Shown piece after piece: positions 1 through 9,235 of a stretch of 64,000 bases of DNA (its first letter is position 1; every line of letters starts with the position of its first letter). Where the stretch lies: the NCBI RefSeq assembly GCF_014333615.1, contig NZ_JACSCY010000008.1, forward strand, positions 62,001-126,000, written 5' to 3'. A program made the translations under genes and the position numbers. Under the pieces are notes generated by a model. It worked only from the letters and a program-made list of their open reading frames with translations. It was not told the origin of the DNA and made no database searches. The DNA comes from Hymenobacter citatus. GTDB taxonomy: Bacteria; Bacteroidota; Bacteroidia; Cytophagales; Hymenobacteraceae.

Positions 1-1329
1 ACTGATAGGAATGCGGTAGTTGGCGCCGGCATTTACGGTAGGTGCCTGGTTGCCGGTAGCGGTAACAACGGCGCAGTTGCCAGCTCCGGTTACGTGGTTC
101 AGAATCTGGTCGTAGCTGCGCGAGTGGAAGTAGGGAATGCTGTTGGCCTGTAGGTTGTCGTTCCCGCAAATACCCGCGTAGGCCATAATCGTGACACCAC
201 TACCCGGCTCGTAGGCCGAGGAGGCAGAACGGTTGCCTCCCCCACAGTTGCCGGCTTGGCTATTAAACGTATGGTCGGCACCAAACTGGTGGCCCATCTC
301 GTGGGCCACAAAATCCACATCAAAGGCGTCGCCCACCGGATTTGGCGAACCCGTCACGCCCATGGCCTTGCGGCCCGCCACGCACACCGAGCCCAAGGAG
401 GCAATGCCCCCGCCGCCGGTGCTAAATACGTGTCCAATATCGTAGTTGGCCGAGCCAATGCTATCCGTCAGAACAGCTTGGTTCTGGCCCAGCATGGTTT
501 CACCGTCGTTGTTGGTGTATCGGTCGGTGGAGTCGGTGAGAAAAATCAGACGGTCGTTGTTAGCAATCAGCACCATCCGAATGGCTAATTCACGCTCGTA
601 AATCCCATCCACGCGGTTCACGGAGGTGACAATGCCGGCCAGGGCGCCCTCCTTCGTACCGCCTTTGGTAGCCGCGTACTCACCAGTGCAAGCCACCGCC
701 AGCCGGTAGGTGCGTAGCTGGCTACCGTTGGGTCGCTGGAGAGCAGCAGAGCGGTTTAGAGCAGTAGCAGTCGTGCGGCTCAGGCCATCGGGCGTGTAGC
801 ACACAGCGCCCAGCGCCGAGCGGCTCATGCTGCTCTGGTCAAATACTAGGTGGTTTACCGTGTCGCCGGGCGCGGCCGGATCGATATACACCGTGCGGCC
901 AGCTGCCAGAATCTGGGCATGAAAACCCGCCGGCGACACATCGAGGCGCGCCGTGGCTGTGGGGTCGTCTATACCCTGGGCCACATAGGTCCGAATGCGA
1001 GGATAGCGCGCCGCCAGCGCCGGCGCCATCACCTGCGTGGCTGCCACCCGAAACCGCTGGGAGGTGCCATCGGGTAGGGGCAGCGACACCACCGTACCCG
1101 ACTGTCGGGCAGCCGCGCTGCGCTCGGCCGGAGCAGCGCGCAAGGTGCTGCGCACCGTGCCCAGCTGCACCGTCACGGCCCGGAAGCGGCTCAGGGCCAG
1201 CGCATGTTGCTTGGGCACTACAGCCGGGGAGGCATCGGCCCACAGTACGCGTTGCGCCGTGGCCGGTAGTAGGCCTGCCAGTAAAAACAGGCCGCTCAGC
1301 AGCCCGCGTCGCAGGGTAGAAGTTTGCAT
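1..1329 (-). CDS. Secreted reprolysin-like (M12B) zinc metalloprotease, C-terminus beyond window
   Basis: An open frame runs without a stop from the ATG at 1329 to base 1 (443 codons), so the C-terminal part lies outside the window. The first ~25 residues form a signal peptide (Arg-Arg, a Leu/Gly-rich core, then ATAQ). The zinc site HEMGHQFGADH lies at residues 343-353 and fits the metzincin pattern HExxHxxGxxH. About 40 residues later comes a Met-turn (SGVTIMAYAGICG), typical of reprolysin-like peptidases of Bacteroidota. Residues 30-200 look like a propeptide region. Such proteins are usually secreted, often by T9SS with a sorting domain at the C-terminus, which cannot be seen here. The family assignment is firm; the substrate is unknown. 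Confidence 0.9.
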   Translation of the reverse strand, partial: MQTSTLRRGLLSGLFLLAGLLPATAQRVLWADASPAVVPKQHALALSRFRAVTVQLGTVRSTLRAAPAERSAAARQSGTVVSLPLPDGTSQRFRVAATQVMAPALAARYPRIRTYVAQGIDDPTATARLDVSPAGFHAQILAAGRTVYIDPAAPGDTVNHLVFDQSSMSRSALGAVCYTPDGLSRTTATALNRSAALQRPNGSQLRTYRLAVACTGEYAATKGGTKEGALAGIVTSVNRVDGIYERELAIRMVLIANNDRLIFLTDSTDRYTNNDGETMLGQNQAVLTDSIGSANYDIGHVFSTGGGGIASLGSVCVAGRKAMGVTGSPNPVGDAFDVDFVAHEMGHQFGADHTFNSQAGNCGGGNRSASSAYEPGSGVTIMAYAGICGNDNLQANSIPYFHSRSYDQILNHVTGAGNCAVVTATGNQAPTVNAGANYRIPIS

Positions 1330-1370
1330 CAGGTAGAGAAAAGAAGGAAGGGTAGGAAGAACAGGGAAAA

Positions 1371-1378
1371 CGAAAATA
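1371..1378 (-). promoter_or_regulatory. Candidate -7 box (TATTTTCG) for the metalloprotease
   Basis: On the minus strand this reads TATTTTCG, seven of eight positions of the Bacteroidota -7 consensus TAnnTTTG, 41 bases upstream of the ATG at 1329. No convincing -33 TTTG is visible at the usual spacing. Low-to-moderate support. Confidence 0.35.
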
Positions 1379-1550
1379 GCAACACCTCAACGTCATACGT
1401 CATCTACTCGACCAACGGCGCCTAAACAACGACTATCCGGGTAGAAGATAGAGCGTTTTCGGCTGCGCGGGAAGATGATGTGTAATAAATAACATTGCGC
1501 TAGTGCAGGAGCTACGTAGCAGACAGCCTCGTTGGTCGTGCAGGGTATAA

Positions 1551-1590
1551 AAAAAGTCTGACTGCCAGCGGCAGCCAGACTTTTCAAAAA
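1551..1590 (-). terminator. Rho-independent terminator after the 1603-3558 gene
   Basis: A hairpin with arms agtctgactgcc / ggcagccagact (one mismatch) and loop AGC is followed on the minus strand by a run of T. It lies just after the stop codon of the DUF3857 gene that ends at 1603 and closes the three-gene minus-strand group. Confidence 0.8.
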
Positions 1591-1602
1591 TAAACAAGTA
1601 GA

Positions 1603-3558
1603 CTATACGTCCGTCTTCAGCAGCACAATCTGCGCCTTGTCAGCCGCGCTGATTTTGCGGCGAAACTCCACATAAGCCGGGTAGTCTGCCTTGGCGAAGC
1701 GCGTACGGGGCATTTGCAGCTGACGCACATACTGCAACGTACCATCAGGCAGAGTACGCAGCTGGGCTGAGTACGTGCCGAAAGCCGTGGTAAGCTGCAC
1801 TGGCGCCGGCAGGTTTTCGGGTTGTAGCCCAGCCGGCACATGAATGCGTACCGTATCGGCGTAGGTGTAGGCGTGGCTCAGCCACACATCTGACTGGCGG
1901 CCGCCCACCGGCACAGCCATGGCGGGTAGGCGACTGAGTAGGTTGGGCGCCAGAAACAGGCGCTTGCCACTCACCGACGCGAAAGTAGGCAGCGTAAGGT
2001 CCAGCTTCTCCGTTACCATAGGTAGGGCCTGCTGGCGGTTGGCCGTCAGGTTGAATTTCGTGATGCTGAAGTTGTTCAGGGTCAGGCTTTCCGTGATGTA
2101 TTTCTTCTGCTGAGCTGGGTCCAGCCCATCAAGCATAGCGCTGAGGCGGTCCTGCTCCAGGCCAGTGTAGGCCGTGCGTACGGCGGCTGTGGCTTTACCC
2201 TGGGCATCCAGATACACATCGGCCAGCCGCTCGCGGCGGTTTTCGCGCACGCCGTAGGTAGGGGTGCGCACCAGCTTACCACCCTGCGGGGTGAGCAGCA
2301 GCGCGTGGCGGTTGCCTGTGAAGCTGCCCATGTAGCCAAACGGCGCCGTTTGGCTGGTGCATTCCAGCCACACCGTATCGGCCTTGGCGGTTTTGGTGGC
2401 AGCCAGCGGCACGCACAGTATCACGTGGTTGAACTGGGTGCTGGGAAACTCGGTGTGAATGTCGGGCGCGTCGGCGCGCACCAGGGCACAGTAGCCCGTA
2501 ATGCCAGCCGCCTGCAACAGCGCCATGCCGTAGTTCGATAGGGCTTTGCAGTCGCCGTAGCCGTTGGTGCTCACCGCCGAGGCCGGAAACGTTTGCCACC
2601 CACCCAGCCCCAACTGCACCGAAATGTACCGGGTATTGGCCTGCAAGAATTCGTACACTTTTCGAATGCGGGCGCGCTCGTCTTTCTCGTCCTTCACCAG
2701 CGCCGCCACGCGCGCCCGCAGGTCATCGGGCAATACGTCGCGGCCCTTGTTCAGCTCGTAGCTCCACTGGCCCAGCTGCTGCCAGGAAGCAGCGCTTCCG
2801 GCATGACCCTGTACCTCAAAGGCAGCAGGCGCTGTCACTACTATCGGCGTCAGTTCACGCAGGGGCGGACCATCCGGCTCGCGCTCTATGGCGGCCAACC
2901 CCTTCACTTCCCACTGATACACTTCCTGCCCGCCCTGCTGCGAGCGTGCGGCCTGCACGCCTTGGGGCAGGTGTCGCTCCTGGTAACGTAGGGGTAGGGC
3001 CGTGGGCGTCAGCACCCGGAAAGTGGCGTGCTCTACGGCCAACTGGGGCTCGTCCTGCGGATCCCAGGTGCTATAGAACAACGAGTTGTCGGAAGTGATT
3101 TCGTAGTCGAACTCCACCGTATAAGGGTAGGCCGACTGTTGCAATTTGGCCAGCCGGCCGCGGTTGTCGGTGGCCAAGCTAAAGCCGTCGGACAGGCCGT
3201 AGTCCTTCACGTCGGAGGCACGCAGGGAGCGAATTAGGCGGCCGTCGGCATCGTACACAGCCCCGCGTAGGTAGTTGATGCTGTTGAGCTGATCATAGGG
3301 CACCAGCAGCTCGGCCCAGTCGGCGCCGGCGCCGTCTAGGATGGTGATGGCGCGGTGCACCGTACTCACTGTGCGGCTCACCGACTTCACCACCAGCGTT
3401 TCGTCGTAGGCGCGCACCACGCCGTGGGCATTCTCGCGTAGGCTGGCCGATAGGTCGCTCACCGGGTATTTGGGCGCCGGCGCGGCCCAGGCAGTGCTGC
3501 TTAGCAACAGGCCGATGCTCAGTACAGTAGCCCGGCAGGATAGGGGAAAGTAGCGCAT
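1603..3558 (-). CDS. DUF3857 / transglutaminase-like secreted protein with intact Cys-His
   Basis: 651 aa. I chose the ATG at 3558 because a signal peptide follows at once (MRYFPLSCR, hydrophobic core, TAWAAPAP) and the upstream gene ends only 4 bp before; an upstream in-frame start at 3639 would overlap that gene deeply. An N-terminal DUF3857 beta domain (about 50-240) precedes a transglutaminase-like fold (about 280-400). Cys337 in NGYGDCKALS and His378 in QFNHVI match the catalytic pair. The third position, normally Asp in LDAT, is Glu399 in WLECTSQ. The C-terminal third is beta-rich. The protein is probably periplasmic or on the surface. Of the three tandem paralogues this is the only one that could be catalytic. 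Its substrate is unknown; family members are annotated as proteases, peptidoglycan-active enzymes or structural proteins without firm proof. Confidence 0.85.
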   Translation of the reverse strand: MRYFPLSCRATVLSIGLLLSSTAWAAPAPKYPVSDLSASLRENAHGVVRAYDETLVVKSVSRTVSTVHRAITILDGAGADWAELLVPYDQLNSINYLRGAVYDADGRLIRSLRASDVKDYGLSDGFSLATDNRGRLAKLQQSAYPYTVEFDYEITSDNSLFYSTWDPQDEPQLAVEHATFRVLTPTALPLRYQERHLPQGVQAARSQQGGQEVYQWEVKGLAAIEREPDGPPLRELTPIVVTAPAAFEVQGHAGSAASWQQLGQWSYELNKGRDVLPDDLRARVAALVKDEKDERARIRKVYEFLQANTRYISVQLGLGGWQTFPASAVSTNGYGDCKALSNYGMALLQAAGITGYCALVRADAPDIHTEFPSTQFNHVILCVPLAATKTAKADTVWLECTSQTAPFGYMGSFTGNRHALLLTPQGGKLVRTPTYGVRENRRERLADVYLDAQGKATAAVRTAYTGLEQDRLSAMLDGLDPAQQKKYITESLTLNNFSITKFNLTANRQQALPMVTEKLDLTLPTFASVSGKRLFLAPNLLSRLPAMAVPVGGRQSDVWLSHAYTYADTVRIHVPAGLQPENLPAPVQLTTAFGTYSAQLRTLPDGTLQYVRQLQMPRTRFAKADYPAYVEFRRKISAADKAQIVLLKTDV

Positions 3559-3562
3559 CGGC

Positions 3563-5602
3563 TTACGATTTTTTCTTGAGCACAATTTGCTCGGCCTGCT
3601 TGGCCAGCAGGCGCGAGTAGAAGTCCCGCAGCGCTGCATACTCTTCGGCCGAGTACACCGTTTTGCGCAGGTTCATGCGGGTCATAATCTGCAAGGAGTT
3701 CTCGCCGGGCGAGATGGAGTACATAAATCGGCCGCCGTTGTCGGGCAGGTCTACCACCAGCGGTTTGGGCATCTCCTCTACCGCATAGCCGGCGGGTAGG
3801 GCCAATGTCACCAGATTGGTTTCGTCCATTAGTGCGCCAAAATCCACCGGGAAACGACGGTCTTCGTGCAGAAATGGATTTTTGCTGTCGCTGAAATGCC
3901 GCATGGGATTGATGTATAGCATGTCGGCAGCCTGCTCGTTGCCGGCGCTGGTCAGCTCGTAGTCCAGGGAAAGCGGGGCCGTATAAGTTTCTTTTTCCTT
4001 GAACGCATATTTCGGAATGTCCCAGCCCTCGTGGCCCTTGGCCAATTCCTCCATAAACTTTTTCTCGCCCAGCTTCACTAGGCGCGAGCGGTGGTGGGCG
4101 CCCAGATAGCCGCCGTACTCTTGGTGCACCTGCCCGGTGTAGCCGCCCTTATCATCTAGTTGCAGCTGCACCTTGCGGTAGTCGATAAACCGGGTGAGGG
4201 GAGCAAGATCTACCCAACGCGACTGCGCCGCATTGGGCAGGAGCAGGCGACCCACACCATTCAGGCAGCGGCCAGGCAGGTTGCCGCAGGGCATAGCTTC
4301 TTCGGTGGCATCTACCAGCATCTCCTTATTGTCGGGTAGGGCCACGTGGGCAACCACATAGTTGAAGTTCGACAGCAGCGGAAAGAGCGTGTTTACGCGG
4401 CCGTGGTCGCGGGTGCTTAGGATAACGGGATGAGCCGTGAGGCCAGCGTCGCGCAGGGCACCTATTAGCAGCAGATTCACGTCGGCAGCACTCCCGTTAT
4501 GCTGATCGTAGGCCCGGCGGGTAGTAGTGGTAGCGTAGAGGCGGTCTTGGTCGTTGTACTTCACCGAGTGGTGTACCAAGTGGCGTATGGCGGCCGTCAG
4601 CGCCGCCGGGTTGCCGGCGTGCTTGGCTTTGAGCGCTGCAATCTCCTCTTTCAAAAAGCTGGCGTGCTTTGCTTGGTTTCCAAAACTCTCCTCCGTCAGC
4701 AGCTCTTCATTAATTTTGTTCCAGGAATTGGCCATGTTATGGTATCCCTGGTTGGGCCACTTGGTACCCGCCAGCTCAAAGTCGATGCGGGCTATAAAGT
4801 CGCGCGAGGTGGTCATGTACGGCTCGTTGCGGAAGGCCGGCACATCTTTCATCACCCAGCGGTGGTTGGTCACGCTGGCCGATACCGTTTGGCTGCTGGC
4901 GCTGCGGCGGTTGCCATAGTCGTCAAAAGAGCCACCGGTGCTAATCGTATACTGCGTCTGGCCGGTAGGATGCTCACTAATGGCCAGCGGCTCGTAGCCC
5001 TGCATCAGCATTTTGTAGTCGAAATACTCCGGGATGCTGGCCCGGTACTCGCTCCAGCGCACAGGTATGCTTTCCTGGAACTGCCAATTCTGGAAGTTGA
5101 ACAGAAAGTCAGAATTGACGGTGTAGGCGTACTCAATCACAGAACCTACGCGCACGTTGGGTAGTGTAAACTTGCGCACCGTCACGTTGGCCGATTTCTC
5201 CTCCCGGAAGGTATTTTCGCTGGCCAGCTTTTCTTTCACTAGCTGCCCGTTCACCATGTTGTAAGTGAAGCCGCGCAGGGTGCTCAGTTTCTCTTCGCTG
5301 GTGCCTTGATGATACAGCGGCACCTCCACCGTGGCCCGGTCGTAGGCCGATTTCTTCAGAATCTTGATGCGCGTGACGCGCTCAAATACAATTTTGAAGT
5401 CGCCGTTTGCTACGTTGAAGCGCGACACGCCGTAGTCGCACAGCACCACAGCCTCGGCGGCGCTGTCGGCCGCAAAGTTTTTCTCGTCCATGTCCTGCGG
5501 ATCGAGCTTGCCGAACTTAATGGGCTCGTTCTGGGCCTGGGCAGTAAGGGCGAGGCCACTGGCCAACGCCAGCAGCAGGAAGCGGGGTAGTAATTTTTGC
5601 AT
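3563..5602 (-). CDS. DUF3857 transglutaminase-fold protein, catalytic Cys and His lost
   Basis: 679 aa. A clear signal peptide (MQKLLPRFLLLALASGLALT, cut after AQAQ) leads into a DUF3857 domain (about 50-260) and a transglutaminase-like domain (about 300-450). Aligning HNGSAADVN with the neighbour's YGDCKALS puts Ala372 at the nucleophile position; FNYVVAHV puts Tyr where the His should be; the Asp (LVDATEE) is kept. It should therefore not catalyse acyl transfer and probably binds a partner or peptide. This Cys-less form is common among Bacteroidota DUF3857 proteins. The stop codon is 4 bp before the next gene's start, so the two are surely cotranscribed. Confidence 0.85.
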   Translation of the reverse strand: MQKLLPRFLLLALASGLALTAQAQNEPIKFGKLDPQDMDEKNFAADSAAEAVVLCDYGVSRFNVANGDFKIVFERVTRIKILKKSAYDRATVEVPLYHQGTSEEKLSTLRGFTYNMVNGQLVKEKLASENTFREEKSANVTVRKFTLPNVRVGSVIEYAYTVNSDFLFNFQNWQFQESIPVRWSEYRASIPEYFDYKMLMQGYEPLAISEHPTGQTQYTISTGGSFDDYGNRRSASSQTVSASVTNHRWVMKDVPAFRNEPYMTTSRDFIARIDFELAGTKWPNQGYHNMANSWNKINEELLTEESFGNQAKHASFLKEEIAALKAKHAGNPAALTAAIRHLVHHSVKYNDQDRLYATTTTRRAYDQHNGSAADVNLLLIGALRDAGLTAHPVILSTRDHGRVNTLFPLLSNFNYVVAHVALPDNKEMLVDATEEAMPCGNLPGRCLNGVGRLLLPNAAQSRWVDLAPLTRFIDYRKVQLQLDDKGGYTGQVHQEYGGYLGAHHRSRLVKLGEKKFMEELAKGHEGWDIPKYAFKEKETYTAPLSLDYELTSAGNEQAADMLYINPMRHFSDSKNPFLHEDRRFPVDFGALMDETNLVTLALPAGYAVEEMPKPLVVDLPDNGGRFMYSISPGENSLQIMTRMNLRKTVYSAEEYAALRDFYSRLLAKQAEQIVLKKKS

Positions 5603-5748
5603 AAGTAAGGAGGGTAGTAATTATTGTAGGCACAGGGAGCCACAGCCACGCGCCAATTAGGCGTGCAGCCGCAGAATATCATAGTTGCATAAGGTGTAGG
5701 GCAGAAAGCAGGGCGGCGGGTAGAAAACGGTTTGCGTTATTTCTCATT

Positions 5749-5796
5749 GCCAGCAGGATGACGAGACGCAAACTTGCGTCTCGTCATCCTGCTGGC
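5749..5796. repeat. Perfect 23-bp inverted repeat (REP-like)
   Basis: The arms 5749-5771 and 5774-5796 are exact reverse complements separated by 2 bases (AC). It lies between two minus-strand genes, 10 bp after the stop of the 5806-7857 gene. There is no T-run after it, so it is more likely an extragenic palindromic element (core CGTCATCCTGCTGG) than a simple terminator, though it could still slow transcription or protect the upstream mRNA. Confidence 0.8.
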
Positions 5797-5805
5797 GTAT
5801 TTCTT

Positions 5806-7857
5806 CTACTTCCGTTGCAGCACCAGCATTTCGGCGTGCTTGGCAATGGCACGGCTGTAAAACTCGCGCAGGGCCGCGTACTCGGCCGGGCTGTAGCTGG
5901 TCTTGGTGAGTTGTAAGCGCGAGGTGATTTCCAGACGGTCAGGGGTAGGCTGGGCCACGTGGTAGAGAAACTTGCCTGCATTGCCGGGTAGGGCTAGGGT
6001 CAGGTCGGCAGGCTTCTCTTGCACCGTGTAGCGGGCTGGTAGGGCCAAGCTCACCACCTGCGTCAGCTCACGGCTGGTACTAAAATCGACGGGAAAAAAC
6101 CGGTCGGCGTGGCGGAAAGGGTTAGTGGTAAGGCCAACCGTCTGCATCAGTGGCAGATACAGCGTAGCGGCCGGCGTTTCGGAGCCGGGTAGAGTCATGG
6201 CTACGTCCACGGCGAAGGCCTTTCTGGGGTCTTCCAGCTCCAGCAAGGTAGGCGGGGTAGTCAGCTGCCAGTCGGTCCAGCGGTGGCCCAGTTGGGTTTT
6301 ATAGGCCGATTCGCCCTGGCTGAACACCTGTTGCCGGGCCGCCAGGCCAGCATAGCCACTGTACCCCTGGCGCATGGTACCGCGCAGCGTGCCCGTATCG
6401 TCGAGCTTGAAGTCAGCCTTGGTGTACTCCAGGTAGTTGCGGTTGCTGGTGAGGGGTAGCCAGGCACCGGTAGTAGTCAGCAGGCGGCCCTGCTCGTTGA
6501 GGCAGCGCTCCGGCAGCATCTCCATGGGTAGCAACGGCTCGGTGGCGTCCAGCAGCAATTCTCCATCGGGCAGCAGCACGTGGGCAATAGTGTAGTTGAA
6601 CTGACTGAGCAGGGGCATATCCGTCACGATGCGGCCGTGGCTGCGCGTGCTCAGCAGCACGGGGTTAGCGGTCAAATCGGCCGCACGCAGCGTTTGCAGC
6701 AGCAGCAGGTTCACATCGGCCGAGTTGCCCTGGTGCTGCTCGTAGGTTTTGCGGGTAGGCTGCGACGTATAGAGCCGTTCCTGCCCGTTGTATTTCACGT
6801 GCTGCTGCACCAGCCGCAGCACGGCCTCGGCGCGGGCGTGGGCATCGGGTAGGCGGGTGCGCAGGGCCTTGGCCTCGGTTGTCAGCGGCGAATTCTGGTT
6901 GAGCACCGCGCCAAACCGCTCGTCGGCCAGCAGCGCCGCCCCTATCTTCTCCCAGGTATGCGACAGGTCGCGGAAGTCGTGACCTGTGAAATCGGAGCCG
7001 GCCAGCTCGAAGTGCACGCTGCGCATGTAGTCCTGCGCGGCGGCCATAAACGGCTCTTCCCGGAAAGCCGGCGCGTTTTGCAGCACCCAGCGCTTAGCCA
7101 GTGCCTGCGTGCTGATGCTAGTCGTTTGGGTAGGGCCCGTATTCACGGACCCATAACCCGTCTGTTGGTTCTGGTGGTAGCCGGTGCTGTAGGGCACCCA
7201 CGCCTGGTCCTGGGTGGCAAAGGGCAGGTAGCCGTGCGTGATTTCCTTGTACCGGAAAAACGAGGGCAGGGCCACGCGGTACTCGCTCCAGCGCGTAGGA
7301 ATGCGGTGCTGAAACTGCCAATCCTGAAGGTTGAACAGAAAATCCGACGTGATGGTATAGGTAAACTCCACCACCGAGCCTTCCTTCACGTTGGGTAGGG
7401 TGAAGGAGTAGAGCACGTGGTTTTTGTCGATTTTCTCGCTGAACACCCCCGAGCCGGGGTCGAGCTTGGTTTTCTCCACCTTGCCGCCTACCATATTATA
7501 AGTGAAGCCTTTCAGGTTGGAGAGCTTCTCGCGCTGGTCGTCGTCCACGTAGAGGGGCACGCGCACCGTGGCCCACTCGTAGCCGGCCTTACGCAGAATA
7601 TGAATGCGCGTGGTGCGGTCAAACACCACCTGGAATTTCTCCGTGGCCCCCACAATGCGCGACTGGCCGTAGTCGCACAGTACCTCGGCTTCGGCGGCGC
7701 TATCGGCAGCCACAGGGGTCGGGCTGGGAGCAAAATCAGCGACCGATACGTCGCCGAAGGAGATGGGTGGCTTTAGGCCGGCCTTTTGTGCCATTGTTGG
7801 CCGGTAGCCACACAGTAGCCCCAGCAGCAAGCCACTGCCGAGTATAAAATGACGCAT
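5806..7857 (-). CDS. DUF3857 transglutaminase-fold protein, catalytic Cys replaced by Ser
   Basis: 683 aa. Signal peptide at residues 1-23 (MRHFILGSGLLLGLLCGYRP, then TMAQ). Same architecture as the 3563-5602 product and clearly its closest relative (shared CDYG, TFTYNMV-like and FNLQ.WQFQ stretches). At the nucleophile position it has Ser379 in GNSADVN; the His position is Tyr (QFNYTIAHV); Asp is kept (LLLDATE). Probably a non-catalytic fold. It is the first of three tandem minus-strand paralogues, though the palindrome at 5749-5796 separates it from the other two by about 200 bp, so expression may be partly uncoupled. Confidence 0.85.
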   Translation of the reverse strand: MRHFILGSGLLLGLLCGYRPTMAQKAGLKPPISFGDVSVADFAPSPTPVAADSAAEAEVLCDYGQSRIVGATEKFQVVFDRTTRIHILRKAGYEWATVRVPLYVDDDQREKLSNLKGFTYNMVGGKVEKTKLDPGSGVFSEKIDKNHVLYSFTLPNVKEGSVVEFTYTITSDFLFNLQDWQFQHRIPTRWSEYRVALPSFFRYKEITHGYLPFATQDQAWVPYSTGYHQNQQTGYGSVNTGPTQTTSISTQALAKRWVLQNAPAFREEPFMAAAQDYMRSVHFELAGSDFTGHDFRDLSHTWEKIGAALLADERFGAVLNQNSPLTTEAKALRTRLPDAHARAEAVLRLVQQHVKYNGQERLYTSQPTRKTYEQHQGNSADVNLLLLQTLRAADLTANPVLLSTRSHGRIVTDMPLLSQFNYTIAHVLLPDGELLLDATEPLLPMEMLPERCLNEQGRLLTTTGAWLPLTSNRNYLEYTKADFKLDDTGTLRGTMRQGYSGYAGLAARQQVFSQGESAYKTQLGHRWTDWQLTTPPTLLELEDPRKAFAVDVAMTLPGSETPAATLYLPLMQTVGLTTNPFRHADRFFPVDFSTSRELTQVVSLALPARYTVQEKPADLTLALPGNAGKFLYHVAQPTPDRLEITSRLQLTKTSYSPAEYAALREFYSRAIAKHAEMLVLQRK

Positions 7858-7935
7858 AATCAGGAAAAGTAGAAACGACTCGTAATAGCAACCAATTGAT
7901 ACTGATAGTCTAAGCCGATCTTATAAGGCAGGCTG

Positions 7936-7964
7936 TCTTATCTTCATCAAAGATGAAGATAAGA
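7936..7964. promoter_or_regulatory. 13-bp inverted repeat in a divergent promoter region
   Basis: TCTTATCTTCATC, the 3-base spacer AAA and GATGAAGATAAGA form a perfect dyad with 13-bp arms in the 267-bp gap between the divergent DUF3857 gene (start 7857) and GH43 gene (start 8125). It is AT-rich, has no T-tail in either useful direction and does not follow a gene, so an operator or mRNA leader hairpin is more likely than a terminator. Confidence 0.45.
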
Positions 7965-8124
7965 TGATATTTAGCCAAATTTCTGTACTTTATTTGTGAG
8001 CTTGTGCTCTAAGTTTCACGCACAAATGCGCAGCTGCTGTGCAGAGCGCTAGTGGTCGTTTAGCGGCGGTTGCGCTGGTGTGGGTTTCGCGCCGTATTTT
8101 TCGACGAAGACATTATAGGGAAGT

Positions 8125-9231
8125 ATGAACCGAAATAGGGTAGTAGCAGGCGTGGTGGCGTTGCTGAGTTTGGTGGGATTAGTGGCGGCACAACGCCACG
8201 GGGCACTGCCCAACGAAAAAAAGATGGGCGCCTACCTGTTCGTGTTCTTCACCGACCCCACGCACAGCCTGTTTATGGCCACCAGCCGCGACGGCTACAC
8301 GTTCACGGCCGTGAACGAGGGCCAGCCTGTTATAGCCGGCGACACCATTGCTGAGCAGCGCGGCATCCGCGACCCGCACATCTACCGCGGGCCCGATGGT
8401 GCTTTCTATATGGCCATGACCGACTTGCACCTGTTTGCCAAGCAAAAGGGCTACCGCGCCACCACCTGGGAGCGCGACGAAAATGCCTACGGGTGGGGCA
8501 ACAACCGCGGGCTGGTGCTGCTCCGGTCTACCGACCTCATTCACTGGACGCACCATGTCGTGCGCTTCGACAAGGCGTTTCCGGAGCTAAAAGATGTGGG
8601 CTGTGTTTGGGCACCCGAGACAATTTATGATGCCGCGGCTGGTAAGATGATGCTATACTTCACGATGCGCTTGGGCAACGGGCGCACTAAGCTGTATTAC
8701 GCCTACACCGACGCGGCCTTTACCCGGCTCACCTCGGCCCCGAAAATCCTCTTCGAATACCCAAACCCCGAAATACAGGTGTTGGATGCCGACATCATCC
8801 AACTCCCCGATAAGCGATTTTGCCTAACGTACGTGGCGCAGGAAAAGCCCGGCGGTATCAAAATGGCGCTGTCCGACAGTATCCACAGCGGCTACCGCTA
8901 CAACCCCGCGTGGGTAGACGCCGAGCCGGGCGCCTGCGAAGCGCCCAATATGTGGAAGCGCATTGGGGAAGATAAATGGGTGCTGATGTATGACGTGTTC
9001 AGCATTCAACCGCACAATTTCGGGTTCTGCCAAACCACCGATTTCGCTACGTTCAACGACCTGGGGCATTTCAACACGGGCGTGATGAAGGCCACCAATT
9101 TCACGTCGCCGAAGCACGGCACGGTAATTCAGCTCACGGCAAAAGAGGCCGACCGATTGGAGCGTTACTGGAAGAAAAAAGAAGACACCCGCCGTGCCGG
9201 TAGCGGCAGAAGGACTGCGGTAAAAGGGTAG
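8125..9231 (+). CDS. Secreted glycoside hydrolase, family 43-like
   Basis: 368 aa with an N-terminal signal or anchor segment (residues 4-22). The rest is a five-bladed-propeller type sequence: RDPHIYRGPDGAFYM with Asp83, then RSTDLIHWTHH, CVWAPETIYD, LDADIIQL and CEAPNMWK with Glu272. These match the spacing of the catalytic Asp and Glu in GH43 and related arabinanases/xylosidases. Likely substrate is an arabinose- or xylose-containing glycan; I cannot choose. It is divergent from the DUF3857 genes and ends 4 bp before the convergent MFS gene. The C-terminus (KKKEDTRRAGSGRRTA) is basic and unstructured. GH43-like sorting is confident, exact specificity is not. Confidence 0.8.
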   Translation: MNRNRVVAGVVALLSLVGLVAAQRHGALPNEKKMGAYLFVFFTDPTHSLFMATSRDGYTFTAVNEGQPVIAGDTIAEQRGIRDPHIYRGPDGAFYMAMTDLHLFAKQKGYRATTWERDENAYGWGNNRGLVLLRSTDLIHWTHHVVRFDKAFPELKDVGCVWAPETIYDAAAGKMMLYFTMRLGNGRTKLYYAYTDAAFTRLTSAPKILFEYPNPEIQVLDADIIQLPDKRFCLTYVAQEKPGGIKMALSDSIHSGYRYNPAWVDAEPGACEAPNMWKRIGEDKWVLMYDVFSIQPHNFGFCQTTDFATFNDLGHFNTGVMKATNFTSPKHGTVIQLTAKEADRLERYWKKKEDTRRAGSGRRTAVKG

Positions 9232-9235
9232 GAGG

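Noticed and set aside
839..1396. 185-codon minus-strand frame overlapping the metalloprotease start
   Set aside because: Wrong frame of the same strand; the metalloprotease frame carries a signal peptide and zinc site and explains the region.
4499..5164. 221-codon plus-strand frame opposite a DUF3857 gene
   Set aside because: Antisense frame to a clearly coding gene with conserved domains; low-complexity composition.
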